Origin: Agelas oroides
Lineage: Eukaryota; Porifera; Demospongiae; Agelasida; Agelasidae
Reading direction: 5' to 3'
Assembly: GCA_949130485.1 (NCBI GenBank)
Contig: OX422195.1
Location: 7,100,566 to 7,164,565, forward strand
Length of the DNA: 64,000 nucleotides
Made by a program: the position numbers and the translations under genes. Each line of letters opens with the position of its first letter. Position 1 is the stretch's first letter. The notes under the pieces were generated by a model. It was not told the origin of the DNA and searched no databases. It saw only the letters and a program-made list of their open reading frames with translations. Positions 36,870 through 49,135 of the stretch are shown piece after piece.

Positions 36870-39800
36870 ATGTCTAGGCCCGGTAGGAACAGGAGAGGTG
36901 AGTTTTTTCGGTAATATTTTGTGTGATTCCTCAAGGCGAGGGCTTGGGTAGTTACTATGGTTTATTTTGTAAAGATTACATCGGTGCACATGCACGTGTC
37001 TGCTTCTAACGAGCAGAATAAGCAGGCGCGCCAATCTACCCTAGCAAGCTACGCCTTTTCCGCTGTGAAGGGGCGTGGCTTGCGAAGCTACGGCCTATAC
37101 TCATGCGAAAGCAGACCCCAGCTCCTAGTTCATCAGACACCTTTTACACGACAATATTCAGGTCATGCCTGTCACGAAAATTTTGGTCCGGGTGGACCAA
37201 AATTGGCAGCCAAAATTGGTCTCCCCCTGCCAAAAATGGTCTGTATGTGTGTGCTGCGTTCATGAGTATTGTAGAAGCTCAGCAACAGACGACATTAGCA
37301 AGGTATAGTAAGTAAAAGAAAACAGAAGGCATCTGATGTCCCGAACGAAACCTGCACATGCGAGTAGGAGCGGCGGAGAAATCGGTCCTGCACCGTGGCA
37401 ATTTTGAATAGTGCGCACCCTATTTATTTCGGCGAGGAATCGGCAATGCACTCAGTTCTAGATTCTAGCACATTATATTGAGAGGAGAGATGGAGAGAGA
37501 CCTACTGTGCGGACTAACGTTTGAGTCTGAAAATTTCAGTCACGGCATAAAAACTACACACTATCGCTATTTGTCAGATTGTCTGTTATCCAGTGACTGT
37601 TAGCTATACTCGCTAGCAGTCAGAATAGGGAAGCAGGACCTTTCGTAGCAACCCAAACTGGTCCGGGGGACCACTTTTGGCTGCCAAAAGTGGTCCCCTG
37701 GACTGATTTTGGTTGCCAAATTTAGGACCAGTTTTGGCAAGATGGGACCATTTTTGTGTGTGTGTGCAGCGAATTCGCGAAATTATTTCCACGAAATCTT
37801 CAAAAATCGCTATTCGTGAAAATTTAGGCCCTCGAAAATTTAGCGCTATACAGTAATTTCCAAATGTCAATTAAACGGCCTACTTCCGGAGGGCAAGCGC
37901 GTGATCAAGAGGCAGCTGTACAGCGGACCTTTCACCTTGAGAGAAGCAGCTTCTTTTATCTTTCGGTACTAATGGTAAGGACTCGATGTAGCACTTACTA
38001 GCCTGTATTTTGCACACAGCTGCACTAAACACAGACCCCAACTCTTGCCCTCTGGAAGTGAGGCCACGCCCCATGAGAACCATCTATTCATGTAAATTTA
38101 TACGTTTTTGCCTATATATATCAAAAAGTGTAACTGTTGCTAAGTGTCAGGTTTAGAGCAGAAAGCAAGGAACTAAGGGCTAGTTTTCTCAACTGACATA
38201 TGGCACTGTAGTAAGTGCCTTTTCCTGGAAGGATACTGCGTTCAACTATATATTGCCTGCATAGAGTGTAATCCCTTAAGGTGTAGGCCTATGGCCAGAA
38301 CTTCTGTAGTCATTTTGAAAAAAGCTACGAGTATTTTCCATGTGAAAGATCTATATAAAATAATAGCAATTTTTGTGCAAACTTGCATGAGACCTTGTCA
38401 TGTCTCTGTCATCCCTACAGGTATGAGAAACCAGCATTGGGGGTAAGACCATACTGTACAGTCATAATGACAGTATTTTGTTGTGCACAATAAATTAACA
38501 GCAAGGACACATGTAGTAACTGCTCTGGACAAGTTGTCTTTAGCCAATAGCTCATTCATGGGGAGATGGGTGTCAGGGTCAGGGTGGGTGTCAGGGTCAG
38601 GGTGGGTGTCAGGGTCAGGGTGGGTGTCGGGGTCCAGCAGGTTATCACTGGGTCAGGCTAGGGTAAGGGTTAGACTGACGTGGTCACGTTTTACTCATCT
38701 TTTCATTCAGGTAGCATGTATCTTTAGTAGCTTAAAGGTGAGGCTAGGCTGCACCCCCTCGCCATTTAAAACTCGTAAGCATTTTCTTATCATCTGACAT
38801 GCATGAGGCATTATAGTTTTGGAATACGAGTGATCTACCATATTACATTATCTTCCATACCTTTGTTGTATATTTCTTTGTGCTAATGCTTTGCAGAATG
38901 CGAGACAGCAACTATCTAGGAGCAGAGAGCCTGAACTGGCGGGAACCTCCTCCAGAACACCCACCTGTAAAGCCTATTGTATCCACCGTGACACCTCACC
39001 AGGAATATGCTGACTTTCTACACAAAGGTGGACTTAATCAAAGCCACTGTTGTACTACAATAATATACTCTTGTTCCCAGGCTTCATCTCGCACATAATT
39101 ATATCACTTGCAGTATCACACGCTTGTTACTAAACGCAATCCATGCTGGGGTTAGTTTTGGTCCCGGACCAAGACTACTCAAATTGCTTTCAAAGTGTGG
39201 GCCATTAACATGATGGAAACTGCTCTCTTAGTCACTGGAAATATTGTGCTTTTTAGAAAATGAATGTTACCTATCTTTATTAGTATGCGGATATATATTT
39301 TGTGTAGGTTGGAGTGACTTTGAATTCGAGAAGGGAATTCAGGGTATGTTGCTATATACAAGTACTGACATATAATATGTTGCTATTTACCAGTACTAAC
39401 GTACGCCGGTGTACTGTTAGGTGAGCTCTATGTGATCAATAGAAATTTGCTTGTACATAACACCGGTATGTTATGTCCACAGTGGACCTAATTTCAATGA
39501 CTACATTTCTCTGTGTTAATTTTAAGGTACCTAATGTGTAGGATGTATGCACACAAAATGGTAGAGAATATGATATATAAGTATCACCATAGTACAAAGC
39601 TATACCGGAAAATATCACGAGTTTGTTGCCGTCTGTATTGTTACGAGTGTGCAGCACGAGTAACAATGCCAACGGCAACAAACGAGTGATATTTTTTCCG
39701 GTATAGCTTGTTATTATGGTTATAATGATTTTATCATACGAACCTTCGATTTCATTGCACGTTCAGACGCAGCGCACGTGACTTGTAGTACCTGGTACGG

Positions 39801-41011
39801 ATTCTCACGTGACTTGTAGTACCTGATACGGATTCTCGCGTGACTTGCAGTACTGATATGGATTCTCGCGTGACTTGTAGTTAATAATACGGCTTTTTAT
39901 AAACTGCATGCAGCTGCAAGGCTTCCCCATTGACTCCCATACATTAGCGTGAGTTAGATGTATGATAATGTTTGGTATCTGTATGAGTATAGATGCTACA
40001 TAGCTGTTTGTAGTGGAACCCAAAACTACATTTTTTTTAAAAAATAATTTTACAGATGGCTAAAGCTCCATGATAGTTGTCACATATGAAATAGCTGATA
40101 CATGTGTGTGTATATATATACAAGAGTTTGTTTCTTGTTTACTTCAGGAGCTCAAGTGATAGTTCATGAAGAAGAAAAAACCTTGCCTCGTAAGTCATGC
40201 AGATGTATGTAATTGCAGTGATATGTTCTTGAGTCATGCAGACATATGCCTTGTTCCCAGGTCAAATGGGCCTGAAAACAAGCTAACATACCATACACAC
40301 GTGCTGATAAGCTTACATGGAGAATATACTGGTATATACCTATATGTATGGTTGTTATCTGGATAGCTGCTACAATGAAACCCCTCTATAGCGGACCCAT
40401 TAGGAACCAACATTTTGTCCCTTATAGCAAGGTGTCCCTAACTCAGGGGCTTCCGATCTATTTCCGGTAGGCGTAGTGTGCGTAATCAGGCTGTTGAACT
40501 CGTGACTACATTTTCAGAGCTTTCCCTTGCTGTGTGCTGGCGGAGAAAGCTAAGCAGAGGCTAGTACTATGAGCAACAGCACTAATCTAATGTCAAGTTG
40601 TTAACTCCAGCAGCGATGGTGGACAATCTTGCTGAAAGGTCGACGAGTGTCCACTAAGTATTGTTTGCATACAATTGGGACTGCGAAAACTGCCCATTAT
40701 ACAGAGTAGCGGGGTGTCCGCTATTGAGGGGTTGCTTAGGTATAAAGTGAATGGAAGGACAGTTGGGACTTTCGGAATTGTCCGTTATATCGTGGGTGTC
40801 TGCTGTTGAGGAGTGTCCGTTAAGCGGGGTTCCACTGTATCTCTAGGCATGCTTTCCAGGAAAAGATGCTGTCCGATGAGTTAGCTGGTTCTGAGCCCTG
40901 CATATGTTGGTACTATGTGAGTGTAATCAACAGTTATTGCCTCCCCTTTTCTCAGGTAACCCTCCAATAAACTTAGAAGAATGGATAAAGAAACATTCAC
41001 CTAGAGACTAG
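36870..41011 (+). CDS. Small protein of unknown function (104 residues)
   Basis: Six exons, 36870-36897, 38421-38442, 38897-39027, 39308-39343, 40148-40189 and 40956-41011, join in phase with good GT-AG sites and end at TAG 41009-41011. I do not recognise the family. The N-terminus is basic (SRPGRNRR). The middle is Pro-rich (WREPPPEHPPVKP, then TPHQEYADFLHKG), followed by an aromatic/acidic stretch (WSDFEFEKG) and a polar tail (NPPINLEEWIKKHSPRD). There is no signal peptide, membrane segment or cysteine pair. The 22-base second exon is required: joining exon 1 directly to exon 3 gives an early stop. It starts about 680 bp after DMC1 ends, in the same direction, and many repeats lie in its introns. 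Confidence 0.6.
37885..38090. repeat. Interspersed repeat with a relative at about 15655-15830
   Basis: Both copies share CTACTTCCGGAGG, CAAGAGGCAGCT, CCTTTCACCTTGAGAGAAGC and GAGGCCACGCCCCAT-like segments in the same order. This copy carries an extra insertion in the middle. It lies in intron 1 of the 104-residue gene. The family is unknown. Confidence 0.7.
39597..39711. mobile_element. 115-bp inverted-repeat element
   Basis: AAGCTATACCGGAAAATATC and its mirrored end enclose TTGTTGCCG / CGGCAACAA and a TGTTACGAGTG...CACGAGTAACA centre, giving an almost continuous hairpin. It is in intron 4 of the 104-residue gene. Confidence 0.75.
40376..40840. mobile_element. Inverted-repeat element of about 465 bp
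   Basis: Left end ACCCCTCTATAGCGGACCC and right end GTCCGTTAAGCGGGGTTCC are imperfect inverted repeats. Internal segments (GGGGTGTCCGCTATTGAGG, TATAGCAAGGTGTCC) repeat the same theme. It lies in intron 5 of the 104-residue gene. Non-coding. Confidence 0.65.
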
Positions 41012-41487
41012 TAGCCGCAAGTGTACTTTGGTATTCATGACTGTGTAATTTCTCATCACAATTTCAATTTTCTGTTTGCTGAGTGAGGTCACCTACACGA
41101 TTCAAGCCACCTTATCTGATATCGGAATGAAAGATTTTCACTGCATGCATGGCATTAATATTGGTATCAGTGACACTGACAGAAGAATCTGACCGTGTGT
41201 AGACAGTAGCTTTTCTGTGTGCAAGGTACAAGCATAATTATACTAGACAGGTGCTAATGGCAAGTGAAACTTGGCAATACATCAGAACTATATTTTCATA
41301 ATTAATTTTGAGTTGGGTGAAGCATTTTCCTGATCAACAGTCCTGTGGGGGACTTCCAGCATCCAAGGGGAAAACAACCATACTGAAAGTGGGCAAAACC
41401 TCAATTTTGGTAACTGGCTTTATGTAAGGCCACTAAATAATTATTGTTGGTTTGTTTGGACTAATATTAACACGACCACAAGTATAT

Positions 41488-41526
41488 CCATAGATAATAG
41501 AGTCGTAACGACTCTATTATCTATGG
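41488..41526. repeat. 39-bp near-perfect palindrome
   Basis: CCATAGATAATAGAGTCGT and its exact reverse complement flank a single central A. It lies about 90 bp upstream of the EGF-TM-SH3 start codon, so it could be a cis-element in the promoter or a minimal inverted-repeat insertion. Confidence 0.8.
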
Positions 41527-41612
41527 TATATCAGACCGCCGCCACTCACTGACATGCGCGCGCGCGTAAAGGTAATATCATTGCTACGCAACGGCACGGT
41601 GCGACAGTGCGC

Positions 41613-44600
41613 ATGCGACCGCAAAACATGGGAGGAGCTCCGGAGGACCCTCTGTGCGTTCACGGGAACTGGGAGGATGGAGTATGCGTCTGTGAGAGGG
41701 GTTACGAGACTGGTTTCGTGGATCTTACGCTGTACCCCCAGTACTGTGCGAAAGAAGCTGTGGTGGTGATCAAGAACACAAGCTACGACACCGAGAACCT
41801 CGTTCACTTGGCTACGATGGCAGTATCCGACTTAGGCGTAATATTACATAAAACTACTGCTCAGTTCTGCACACTTAAGAGCGCACTGCTTCAGTATTCT
41901 GCATACTGAGAGAATACATACTATTTTACTGTTTGCAGCTATATAGACATTTGTGTTAACGTCAAGAACTACAGAATTACCACATGCGGTACAAGTAATA
42001 GTTATAGCACAGGTGCCAGGGATTTATGGCAGTAAACAAACCGAGTCCGAGGGCGTAGCCCGAGGACGAGGTTTGTTTACTACAGCCATAAATCCCTGGC
42101 CACCTGTGCTATAATTATTATATATCCCACCTGATTGGTCCTTTGTTGTTATTATTGTAAACACATCTGTACATGTGCAAGTGTTTACAGTAACTTTGAT
42201 ATTATTTACTGTCACAGAAAAATGATGTAAAATCTGTACTATAGTCTGACAATGTAGTAGACTGTAAACTAAAAATACATGGAGAGGGAATTATGAGCCA
42301 TAATTTCCCTTGTAGCCTAGCCTCGTACCCCGGCCGTTAATTAGGAAAAACGGCCTGGCAACTTCTCCGAGTTCAAACTGTTGACTTCCGCTGCACTGGA
42401 GTTGTCAGTACCAATCAGATTTCAGAACACTTCACGTGACAGTTGTACAGAATTTTAATTGCGTCATAAATGCATCACAGTATTAATATACCCGTCCCGT
42501 GGTACCGCTAGCGCTTGGAATGACGCTTTTGTTCGAACTCCTTCCGTTGACTTGTGTGCAACAACTACAGTGCCTGCGGACAAAACGGATTCTTTATAAA
42601 AAAGGACCAGTTCGAGAGTAGCAGTGTCAGGTACTAGTTTAGTACTTACTGTCAGTCGGACACATCGACATCGGTGAGCAAGAGCGAGTCTACTGCAAGC
42701 AGTTCGTCTACAGATGACAAGTAAGACAGTAACCATCCAATATAAGCCTGTAACGAGTCTACTGGCAACAACAACGCGCTTGCACAATTACGAACAGTCA
42801 CGTGGCTACGATTAAATATCACATGCATTATCCAATATTCATGGCTTGTATGGGTGCAGCTGTAATCTTTTTCACGTCACATCCGTATACAGTTTGAACC
42901 CGGGTAAGTTGCCAGGCCGTTTTTCCTAATTAACGGCCTGGGTACGAGGCTACTTGTAGCCTTGAGGGGACAAATTATGACAGTTAAAGTCCACTCTGGC
43001 CTATGCATGAAGTATAGTAGGTGGGATATATAATACTCTTAAATCATATCATAATGTTTTATGTATGTCGTAATCTCTCGAAAATACGCCCATGGGCGAT
43101 GAACGTGGCTCCTCAAAGAAGGGGGTGGGCGTATTTTCGAGAGTTGTGATATTTCCACCTCACACGCAGTTATTCTAGCTCTATTTGTGTGCGCTTGCAG
43201 TGACTCTGCAATGCCTTTTTTGTCATGCGCTTGCTTATGCAATAACAGAAAATGGTGCCTGCCTTCATTTGTTAGTCCCTCCTCTTGCAATGTACAGTAC
43301 CATAACCACATGCACTACAGCACAAGTAGGTGGGCGTGCTTTCGAGAGAAAAGCACCCTTTGCAACAACTTCATTCAGAAAAGGGGGGTGGGCGTATTTT
43401 CGAGAGATTACAGTACATAACATCATTGGCCTGGTACTCTTGCTGTCATATATTGACCTTAACTTTTCACTTTAAGATGACAGTAGTATTCACAACATGC
43501 AGCTGTATCGCCATGGCCTCTCTTTTATTTTCTCTTTGGAATCTTCAACGTATTAAAAGACAAACCAAAGAAAGCAGCCAAGCAGTTATGATGTTTGAAG
43601 CCCAACAGTTTAGACGCAATGCTGATGATGACAACTTGCATGCTGAGATATGGAACCCACCTGAGCAGTTCCTCTGTGTTACAGGAAATGTTGATGATGG
43701 TATGTTAAGTTGTAATTGGGAAAAAGTCGTGCAGGAAAGAAAGTTGCCTTGTACCCAGGCCATTTATGAGACTAGAAGAAAGTAAATTGTCACACAATAT
43801 CAACGTGCATACATGCAGGCATGTACAGCACAGCTACAAAGGTTTTAATACTTATTCCACAACACATCAAATTTTTTTGTTTTGAGAAATAGTAACCAGA
43901 TACCTAGAATGATGGATGGAAAGTATGACTATTGTATTTTGTTGTTGCTGAAGGAACTATGGAAGCAGACCTGAAGAAAGCACTACAAGTGAAAGTGTTG
44001 CACCAATACAAGCCCCAGGACAAGCATGAGCTAAGACTCAGACCTGGTGATGTCATCACAGAGGTGGAGAAACTGGATCAAGGGTGGTGTAAGGTAAGGG
44101 TTTTCATGGTGGTGGTGGTAAATTAGGGGAGACATAGCCAGGGTATTTGAGTTAAACACACCACCTAATGCAATTACTACCTCATATTGGGCAATTTTTG
44201 AAGTACAAATTGTTTCGTCCAAAAACTCGTTTTCAAGGAGTAAACAACCAGTGAGAATGCCACACCCATCAAGAATATGTAGCTCCCTCTACCACAGATT
44301 GTAAGAGAGAAGATAGCCCATTCAGTAATTAGGTCTGGGCTTAAGGGTAAACAAGTATCACATGTTTTGCATAGGCGTCGAAGCAAATTGAGAGTGGGGG
44401 GCTATAGTTTACTAGCGCAAAAAATTTGAGGTTATGCCCCTGCCACACCCCTCAAAAGCGCATGTACAGTGTGCTAGCACGTGCGAGGTCCATAAGTACT
44501 ATGTACAACCAGCCATATGCACGAAAACCCAAGTTCAGCAAGCGCAAACCAAGTATCCTTCGTCCAAAAATTGCAAGACAGTACAACAACGTCTAGCTAG

Positions 44601-44906
44601 CTAGCTAATTATTATTAAATACATGACCATGCCTACTTTGAGGGCTTAAAAAGTGAGGGGGCCATGGCCCCCCCCCCCCTGACCCCCCGGGTGCGACGCC
44701 TATGTTTTGTTCAAGTACAGTTCAAGGCCTCATATTCTCACTGAAAAGAATACACAATGTCAATGAATCAGCTGGTTTGGATCTAGATTACTAATTGTGT
44801 ATTTTAGTTGATAAATTCCTCTCTCCCCTATATTTTTATGCAGGGAAAGCTGTTTGGAAAGACAGGTTTCTTTCCTGAAGCATTTGTAGAGATTGTACCT
44901 ATCTAA
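41613..44906 (+). CDS. Single-pass membrane protein: EGF-like N-terminus, cytoplasmic SH3
   Basis: Four exons, 41613-41822, 43477-43699, 43954-44093 and 44844-44906, join in phase (0, 1, 0) for 211 residues. ATG 41628 is an alternative start. Residues 14-44 contain C...G..........CVCERGY...C, the second half of an EGF fold. Exon 2 opens with a hydrophobic segment (TVVFTTCSCIAMASLLFSLW) followed by NLQRIKRQTK. The positive-inside rule then puts the N-terminus outside without a signal peptide (type III). Residues 155-210 form an SH3 domain: VLHQYKPQDKHELRLRPGDV, GWCKG, then GKTGFFPEAFVEIVP, with the aromatic, acidic and Pro positions of the ligand groove. SH3 domains bind Pro-rich peptides, so the protein could couple surface contacts to the cytoskeleton; that is inference. 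The exon 1 donor (GTATCC) is weak; GTAATA 15 bases later is also in phase. Exon 2 could instead start a shorter protein at its first Met. Confidence 0.65.
42003..42112. mobile_element. Inverted-repeat element, CAGGGATTTATGG family
   Basis: TATAGCACAGGTGCCAGGGA and its mirrored end CCACCTGTGCTATA bracket GGCAGTAAACAAACC / GGTTTGTTTACTACAGCC. Relatives lie at about 46530-46610 and 61281-61395. It is in intron 1 of the EGF-TM-SH3 gene. Confidence 0.7.
42318..42952. mobile_element. 635-bp element, 47-bp terminal inverted repeats, 9-bp target duplication
   Basis: Terminal inverted repeats of about 47 bp (TAGCCTCGTACCC...CCTGGCAACTT) differ at a single base between the two ends. CTTGTAGCC is duplicated exactly at 42309-42317 and 42953-42961. 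Long repeats plus 9-bp duplications are typical of Mutator-like elements. The interior shows no transposase frame, so it is non-autonomous. It lies within intron 1 of the EGF-TM-SH3 gene. Confidence 0.9.
43048..43428. mobile_element. 380-bp inverted-repeat element
   Basis: Both ends read inward as ATGTTATGTA-like sequence then GTAATCTCTCGAAAATACGC. An internal inverted copy lies at 43120-43145 and a GTGGGCGTGCTTTCGAGAG variant at 43330-43350. It ends about 50 bp before exon 2 of the EGF-TM-SH3 gene. Confidence 0.7.
44371..44704. mobile_element. 334-bp inverted-repeat element
   Basis: Starts ATAGGCGTCG and ends CGACGCCTATG. ATGTTTTG occurs at both borders and may be a target duplication. The interior includes G-run and C-run ends (GTGGGGGGCT, CCCCCCCCCC). 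It lies in the last intron of the EGF-TM-SH3 gene. Confidence 0.6.
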
Positions 44907-46272
44907 GTTTGCATGATAGAGATGGAAATGTGAACACTGTGCAGCTGAGTAATGTAACATTATTTTGTCACTGTATATATTTGTGCTGCATTTAAATGTA
45001 TAACTCAGCTTAACTCACACCCAAATTTGTTATCCTGGTAGAATTATACCAGCATCATAGCCTCATTCCCAGGCTGTACTACTGTCCAGTTTTGTAAAGT
45101 CAAAAACTGGACGGTGGGAAGGCCTGGGAACAAGGTTACCAGTATAAATTAAGCTTCAGTCTAGCACTGAGCTCTGCAGAAGACCGTCAGTTAAACTGTG
45201 TGATGCAGATAGATGTACAGCTGAAAGGCCAGCGTCATTTGACTGCATTTCTAAGTGCAAGCCCCACCTCCCACTATACCCACTTGTTACCATGCATGCA
45301 GGCTCTCATACATGAGAACAAGGCTACCAGTCTAGCTGACACGTGCACAGTGCTACACCACCTTTGTAGCTATTAATATACATGGTATCTCAATGCAGCT
45401 ACCCCAACATTCCAATACCAATTAACAGGGTGGATGCCTGTTTATGTGTGGTAGTGAGCTGGCTTGAAATTCCCCAAGTTCAGGTGGGTGGACTGGCACT
45501 ACTGCTAATCAATTTAGCTATGGTGGTCAGTTTTGACAAATGTGGTACACCTACTTTGATCCACCCATACAACGCACTATAACTTTATTTGTGCGGGGTT
45601 AAGGGGAATATTACAATCACTGATAGATAAACTTGGCATGCAGCACATTAGATATAAATGGCACCACACTTTCCATACCACTGGACTGAACCACACTCTC
45701 AATATCTCTGGAAACCATATATGTCAATTTTTGCTGGTGACAATGGAGTGATCATGTTGCTAATAAAAGTATTTGTCGCTCTTGAAAACTGAACTGTAAG
45801 TGAGCAAACACTGGATGATGGGAAGGCCTGGGAACGAGGCTAGTGTAGCTTTCAGTGGCTTCTCAGTTGGCTCCTGCATAAATGAAGAAGGTTCTCTGTT
45901 ACTAACTTGAATCAGAAAACTCTTCACCGATGTCTTGACTGAATGCTTCAGGCTTGATGACAACTGAAGATGGTAACAGAAAACCTTCTTCAATAGCATA
46001 GCTGAATGCAAACTCAGTATATACACTGGCACTGTGATCTTGTTTATCCTGACTTTGCAGCTAGCTAAGGAAGTGATTACATGTTACTTCCTGTTGATCT
46101 TACAGTGTATGTAGCTACCCACTTACTTACAGGGCATTTCCAGCAAACAGGATATACATAAGAACAGGCAACACAAGCTGCCCATTCTTATGTGCTCTTG
46201 AGTATACTGTAAGTGATCAAAAACTGAATGGTGGGAAGGTCAGGGAATGAGGCTAAATCAAGTAGCTATAGC

Positions 46273-46507
46273 AAGAGCGCATAAGAATGGGCGGCTTGAG
46301 TAAGAGCGTGTAACTCCGTAAAATTTAACCAGTTGGAATTTACTGCCAGCACTAAAAATAGTAACACATACTGCACAGCTGTGCGTAGACACAAGCCACT
46401 GTTGCTAAGCATGTGACTGGGTGTTCTATTTAGTTCAATCAGACTATGGGCTTCTATTGGACTTACGTACACGTTCTTACTCAAGCCGCCCGTTCTTATG
46501 TGCTCTT
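46273..46507. mobile_element. 235-bp MITE, copy 2
   Basis: Same ends (AAGAGCGCATAAGAA) and same internal order as 22199-22435, including a GTAACACATAC...GCACAGCTGTG segment and ACTACGGGCTT / ACTATGGGCTT. One end is now TGTGCTCTT. A loose fragment with the same terminal sequence is at about 46155-46205. Confidence 0.85.
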
Positions 46508-47918
46508 GGTAATACACAGATAATGCATAGTAGCCTGGGGGTTAATAGCCAACCGACTCCGAGGGTGGAACCCGAGGACAAGGGTGGTTATTGTAAACCA
46601 TAAATCCCAGACTAGCATGCATTATGTGTTATATTCTCCAACCTGATTGGTCCTTGTTGTTATTAGTAAACATACAAGGTAGTTTAAACTGTAAACAAGG
46701 TAGCTTATAGGAAACATCATTTTACAACTTCCTGTGGTATATGAAACAGAATCTACAACTTCCTGCCAGTATATGGATCATGGAAAATGACACCCACCTG
46801 TTACTATAGAAACAAGGGTGAAGTGGAGAACATAGAGTCTGTTGATGCATTGTAACTGCAGTTGTGACTCAAGTGACTGTACTTTACATATTTATTACTT
46901 GATCGAGACCTGTACTGTAACCTTGTGACCTCACAGGAGCACTGGGCATTCTTTGGTAAGTTAACGCTGCTTAGCTAGTCTATAACATGTGCCTAAAATT
47001 TATAACTGCCCATTTCATTTAAGTGAAAAGAAAATAACATCTGGATCGAGTCTTAGTCACGTACCACTGACATGTCAGAGTGGCAGGAATGACATCACAC
47101 AGTCATAAATTAATAATCATTGCTGCAATGCTGCAGTGCCAGTGCAGTGCAGCAATGCAAATGTCAAACCTGTGTTTATCACTGCCCAATTACAATTTGG
47201 GCAGTGATACCCCCATATTTCAGGTACTGGTCTATAACTACCTTAGCACAGTCAACAGAGAAGCTACTACTAAACTTAGCACTAGACCCATGTGACAACA
47301 TCAATGCTGACAATATTGCACTTCCACTCATGTATAATAACGGTAGCTATCATGCATTCCCCAGACGAAGCAGCATGAGCCTGAAGGACAAACGCTACTT
47401 ATCTGTTGGATGTTACCCTTGGCAACCTGCTGTCACACATTATCACCTCCACCCATTCCACTTTATCCATGCTTAAATCAAGCTGAAAGATTTGGTTGCT
47501 AAGCAACATCCAACAAGTACATGAACTTACTCTACACCCACAAGTAATTATGCATCTCACCCACACACTTTTGAGGTGGCACCATTCTGGTGCTTCCCAA
47601 CAAAGCAAATGCCCCTAGCTGGGAAAACCCTTGCAAACACACATGCAAGGACATTCTAGTCAGCCGTAACTGGCCACATGCATGGATTGTGATATACATG
47701 CATGCTGGAAATGCACATACTTCCACCACAAATGTCACCACAGCCTGTCTGACACACTGTGCATGCAACTAGACCTCAGTGATTCATTGTTATGTAATTA
47801 TTATTATTTGTAAGTTGTTTAGTATACAATATTTGTATACATGTCATCTATAAATAACCAGTTGCTCTTAATAATTATTATAATAAACAATTTTGTACTC
47901 TAAGAGGTAGCTACTGCT

Positions 47919-48073
47919 GTTTGCGTTGACCTTGCAAACTGTGAACCAAAAAGCTGTGCACATGAATATAATTATGTGGTTAGGCTTCCTATTCAGCCTG
48001 TAAAGAAGTTTACCACATAATTATATTCATGTGCACAGCTTTTTGGTTCACATTTTGCAAGGTCAACGCAAAC
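47919..48073. repeat. Near-perfect 62-bp-arm hairpin
   Basis: Arms 47919-47982 and 48011-48073 are reverse complements with one mismatch, around a loop of about 28 bases. Such low divergence means a recent origin or selection on the fold. Arm sequence includes GTTTGCGTTGACCTTGCAAA. Confidence 0.9.
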
Positions 48074-48793
48074 CGCTGTACATCTCTATTGCAATCAAGA
48101 CCTACAAACAGGTCTCAAGTGAACCAATCAAATTCATACAATAGTCTACTTTCAAGATATACCCACAGGTGCCAGCATTCTGGCACCTCATAGCTGATAT
48201 CACTCTATATCTAACAAGGGCACTTACACCCCCTGGGAAAAACCCTTCCTTGTAACGCATGTATAGCTGCAGTCTTGTCAGCTTACAAATCTTTGAACTT
48301 GAATAGCACAAAGTGGAATGGGTGAAGGTGACAATGGGTGTGGCAGTGGGTTGATAGGGGCAAAATCCAACAAAAAAGTTACATATCCCAGACAGAACAG
48401 CATTTGCCCTTCGGGCTCATGCTGCTCCGTCTGGGGAATGTGACTATTATATAATAACTTGTTACATGCATGCAATACAGCATAAATAGAGAATGGCTCT
48501 ACGTACATCGATCTGTGAATGTTTGCTCTGTCCCAGGAATGTATTGGATGTTGCCCCTAGCAACCTGCTGTCACATTCATTATCACCTCCACCCATTCCA
48601 CTCCATGTTATTCAAGTTCAAAGCTTTGGTTGCTAAGCAACATCCAACAAATAACTACACAATCATAGAAGTGTTACCACAGCCAGTCCTAACATGCTGT
48701 GCGTGCAATCGGCATTAAATTAACAAAGGAACATACAACCTTATACCAGCTGCCAAATGTCAGTGGTTACATAGATGTTGCACCTTAATAACT

Positions 48794-49105
48794 AGTCTCG
48801 TGCCCAGACCCCACCCACAAGGAGAGGGGCTGGTAATTCCTCGGGCTTCATTAAAAATTCATAGCTTTCTGTATGCATTGTTGAGAACTGATGATTAATT
48901 TATGTGCCAAAAAAGTGCTGTGTCATCGTGCTGAAGTAGCCAAGGATTTCTGGTGTTGCACTACAGATTGTGTATTTCTGCAATGTGATTGGCGGAGGGA
49001 AATTTCTCTCCAGAAAGTAATCAATGTTGATGAAGCCCGAGGGATCGGCTGAACGTCACCAGATCCTTTCCTCACGGGTGGGGTCTGGGCACAAGACTAC
49101 TTATA
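48794..49105. mobile_element. Inverted-repeat element of about 310 bp
   Basis: Left end TAGTCTCGTGCCCAGACCCC and right end GGGGTCTGGGCACAAGACTA are inverted. Sub-terminal CCTCGGGCTTCA / TGAAGCCCGAGG pairs also occur. Flanks CTTAATAAC and CTTATAATA are similar but not identical. Same terminal family as 7959-8329 and 29589-29634. Confidence 0.75.
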
Positions 49106-49135
49106 ATAACCAATACACTATCACACATGCAGCAT

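Noticed and set aside
42464-42787. 107-codon minus-strand open frame inside the 635-bp element
   Set aside because: No transposase motif; lies in a non-autonomous element and looks random.
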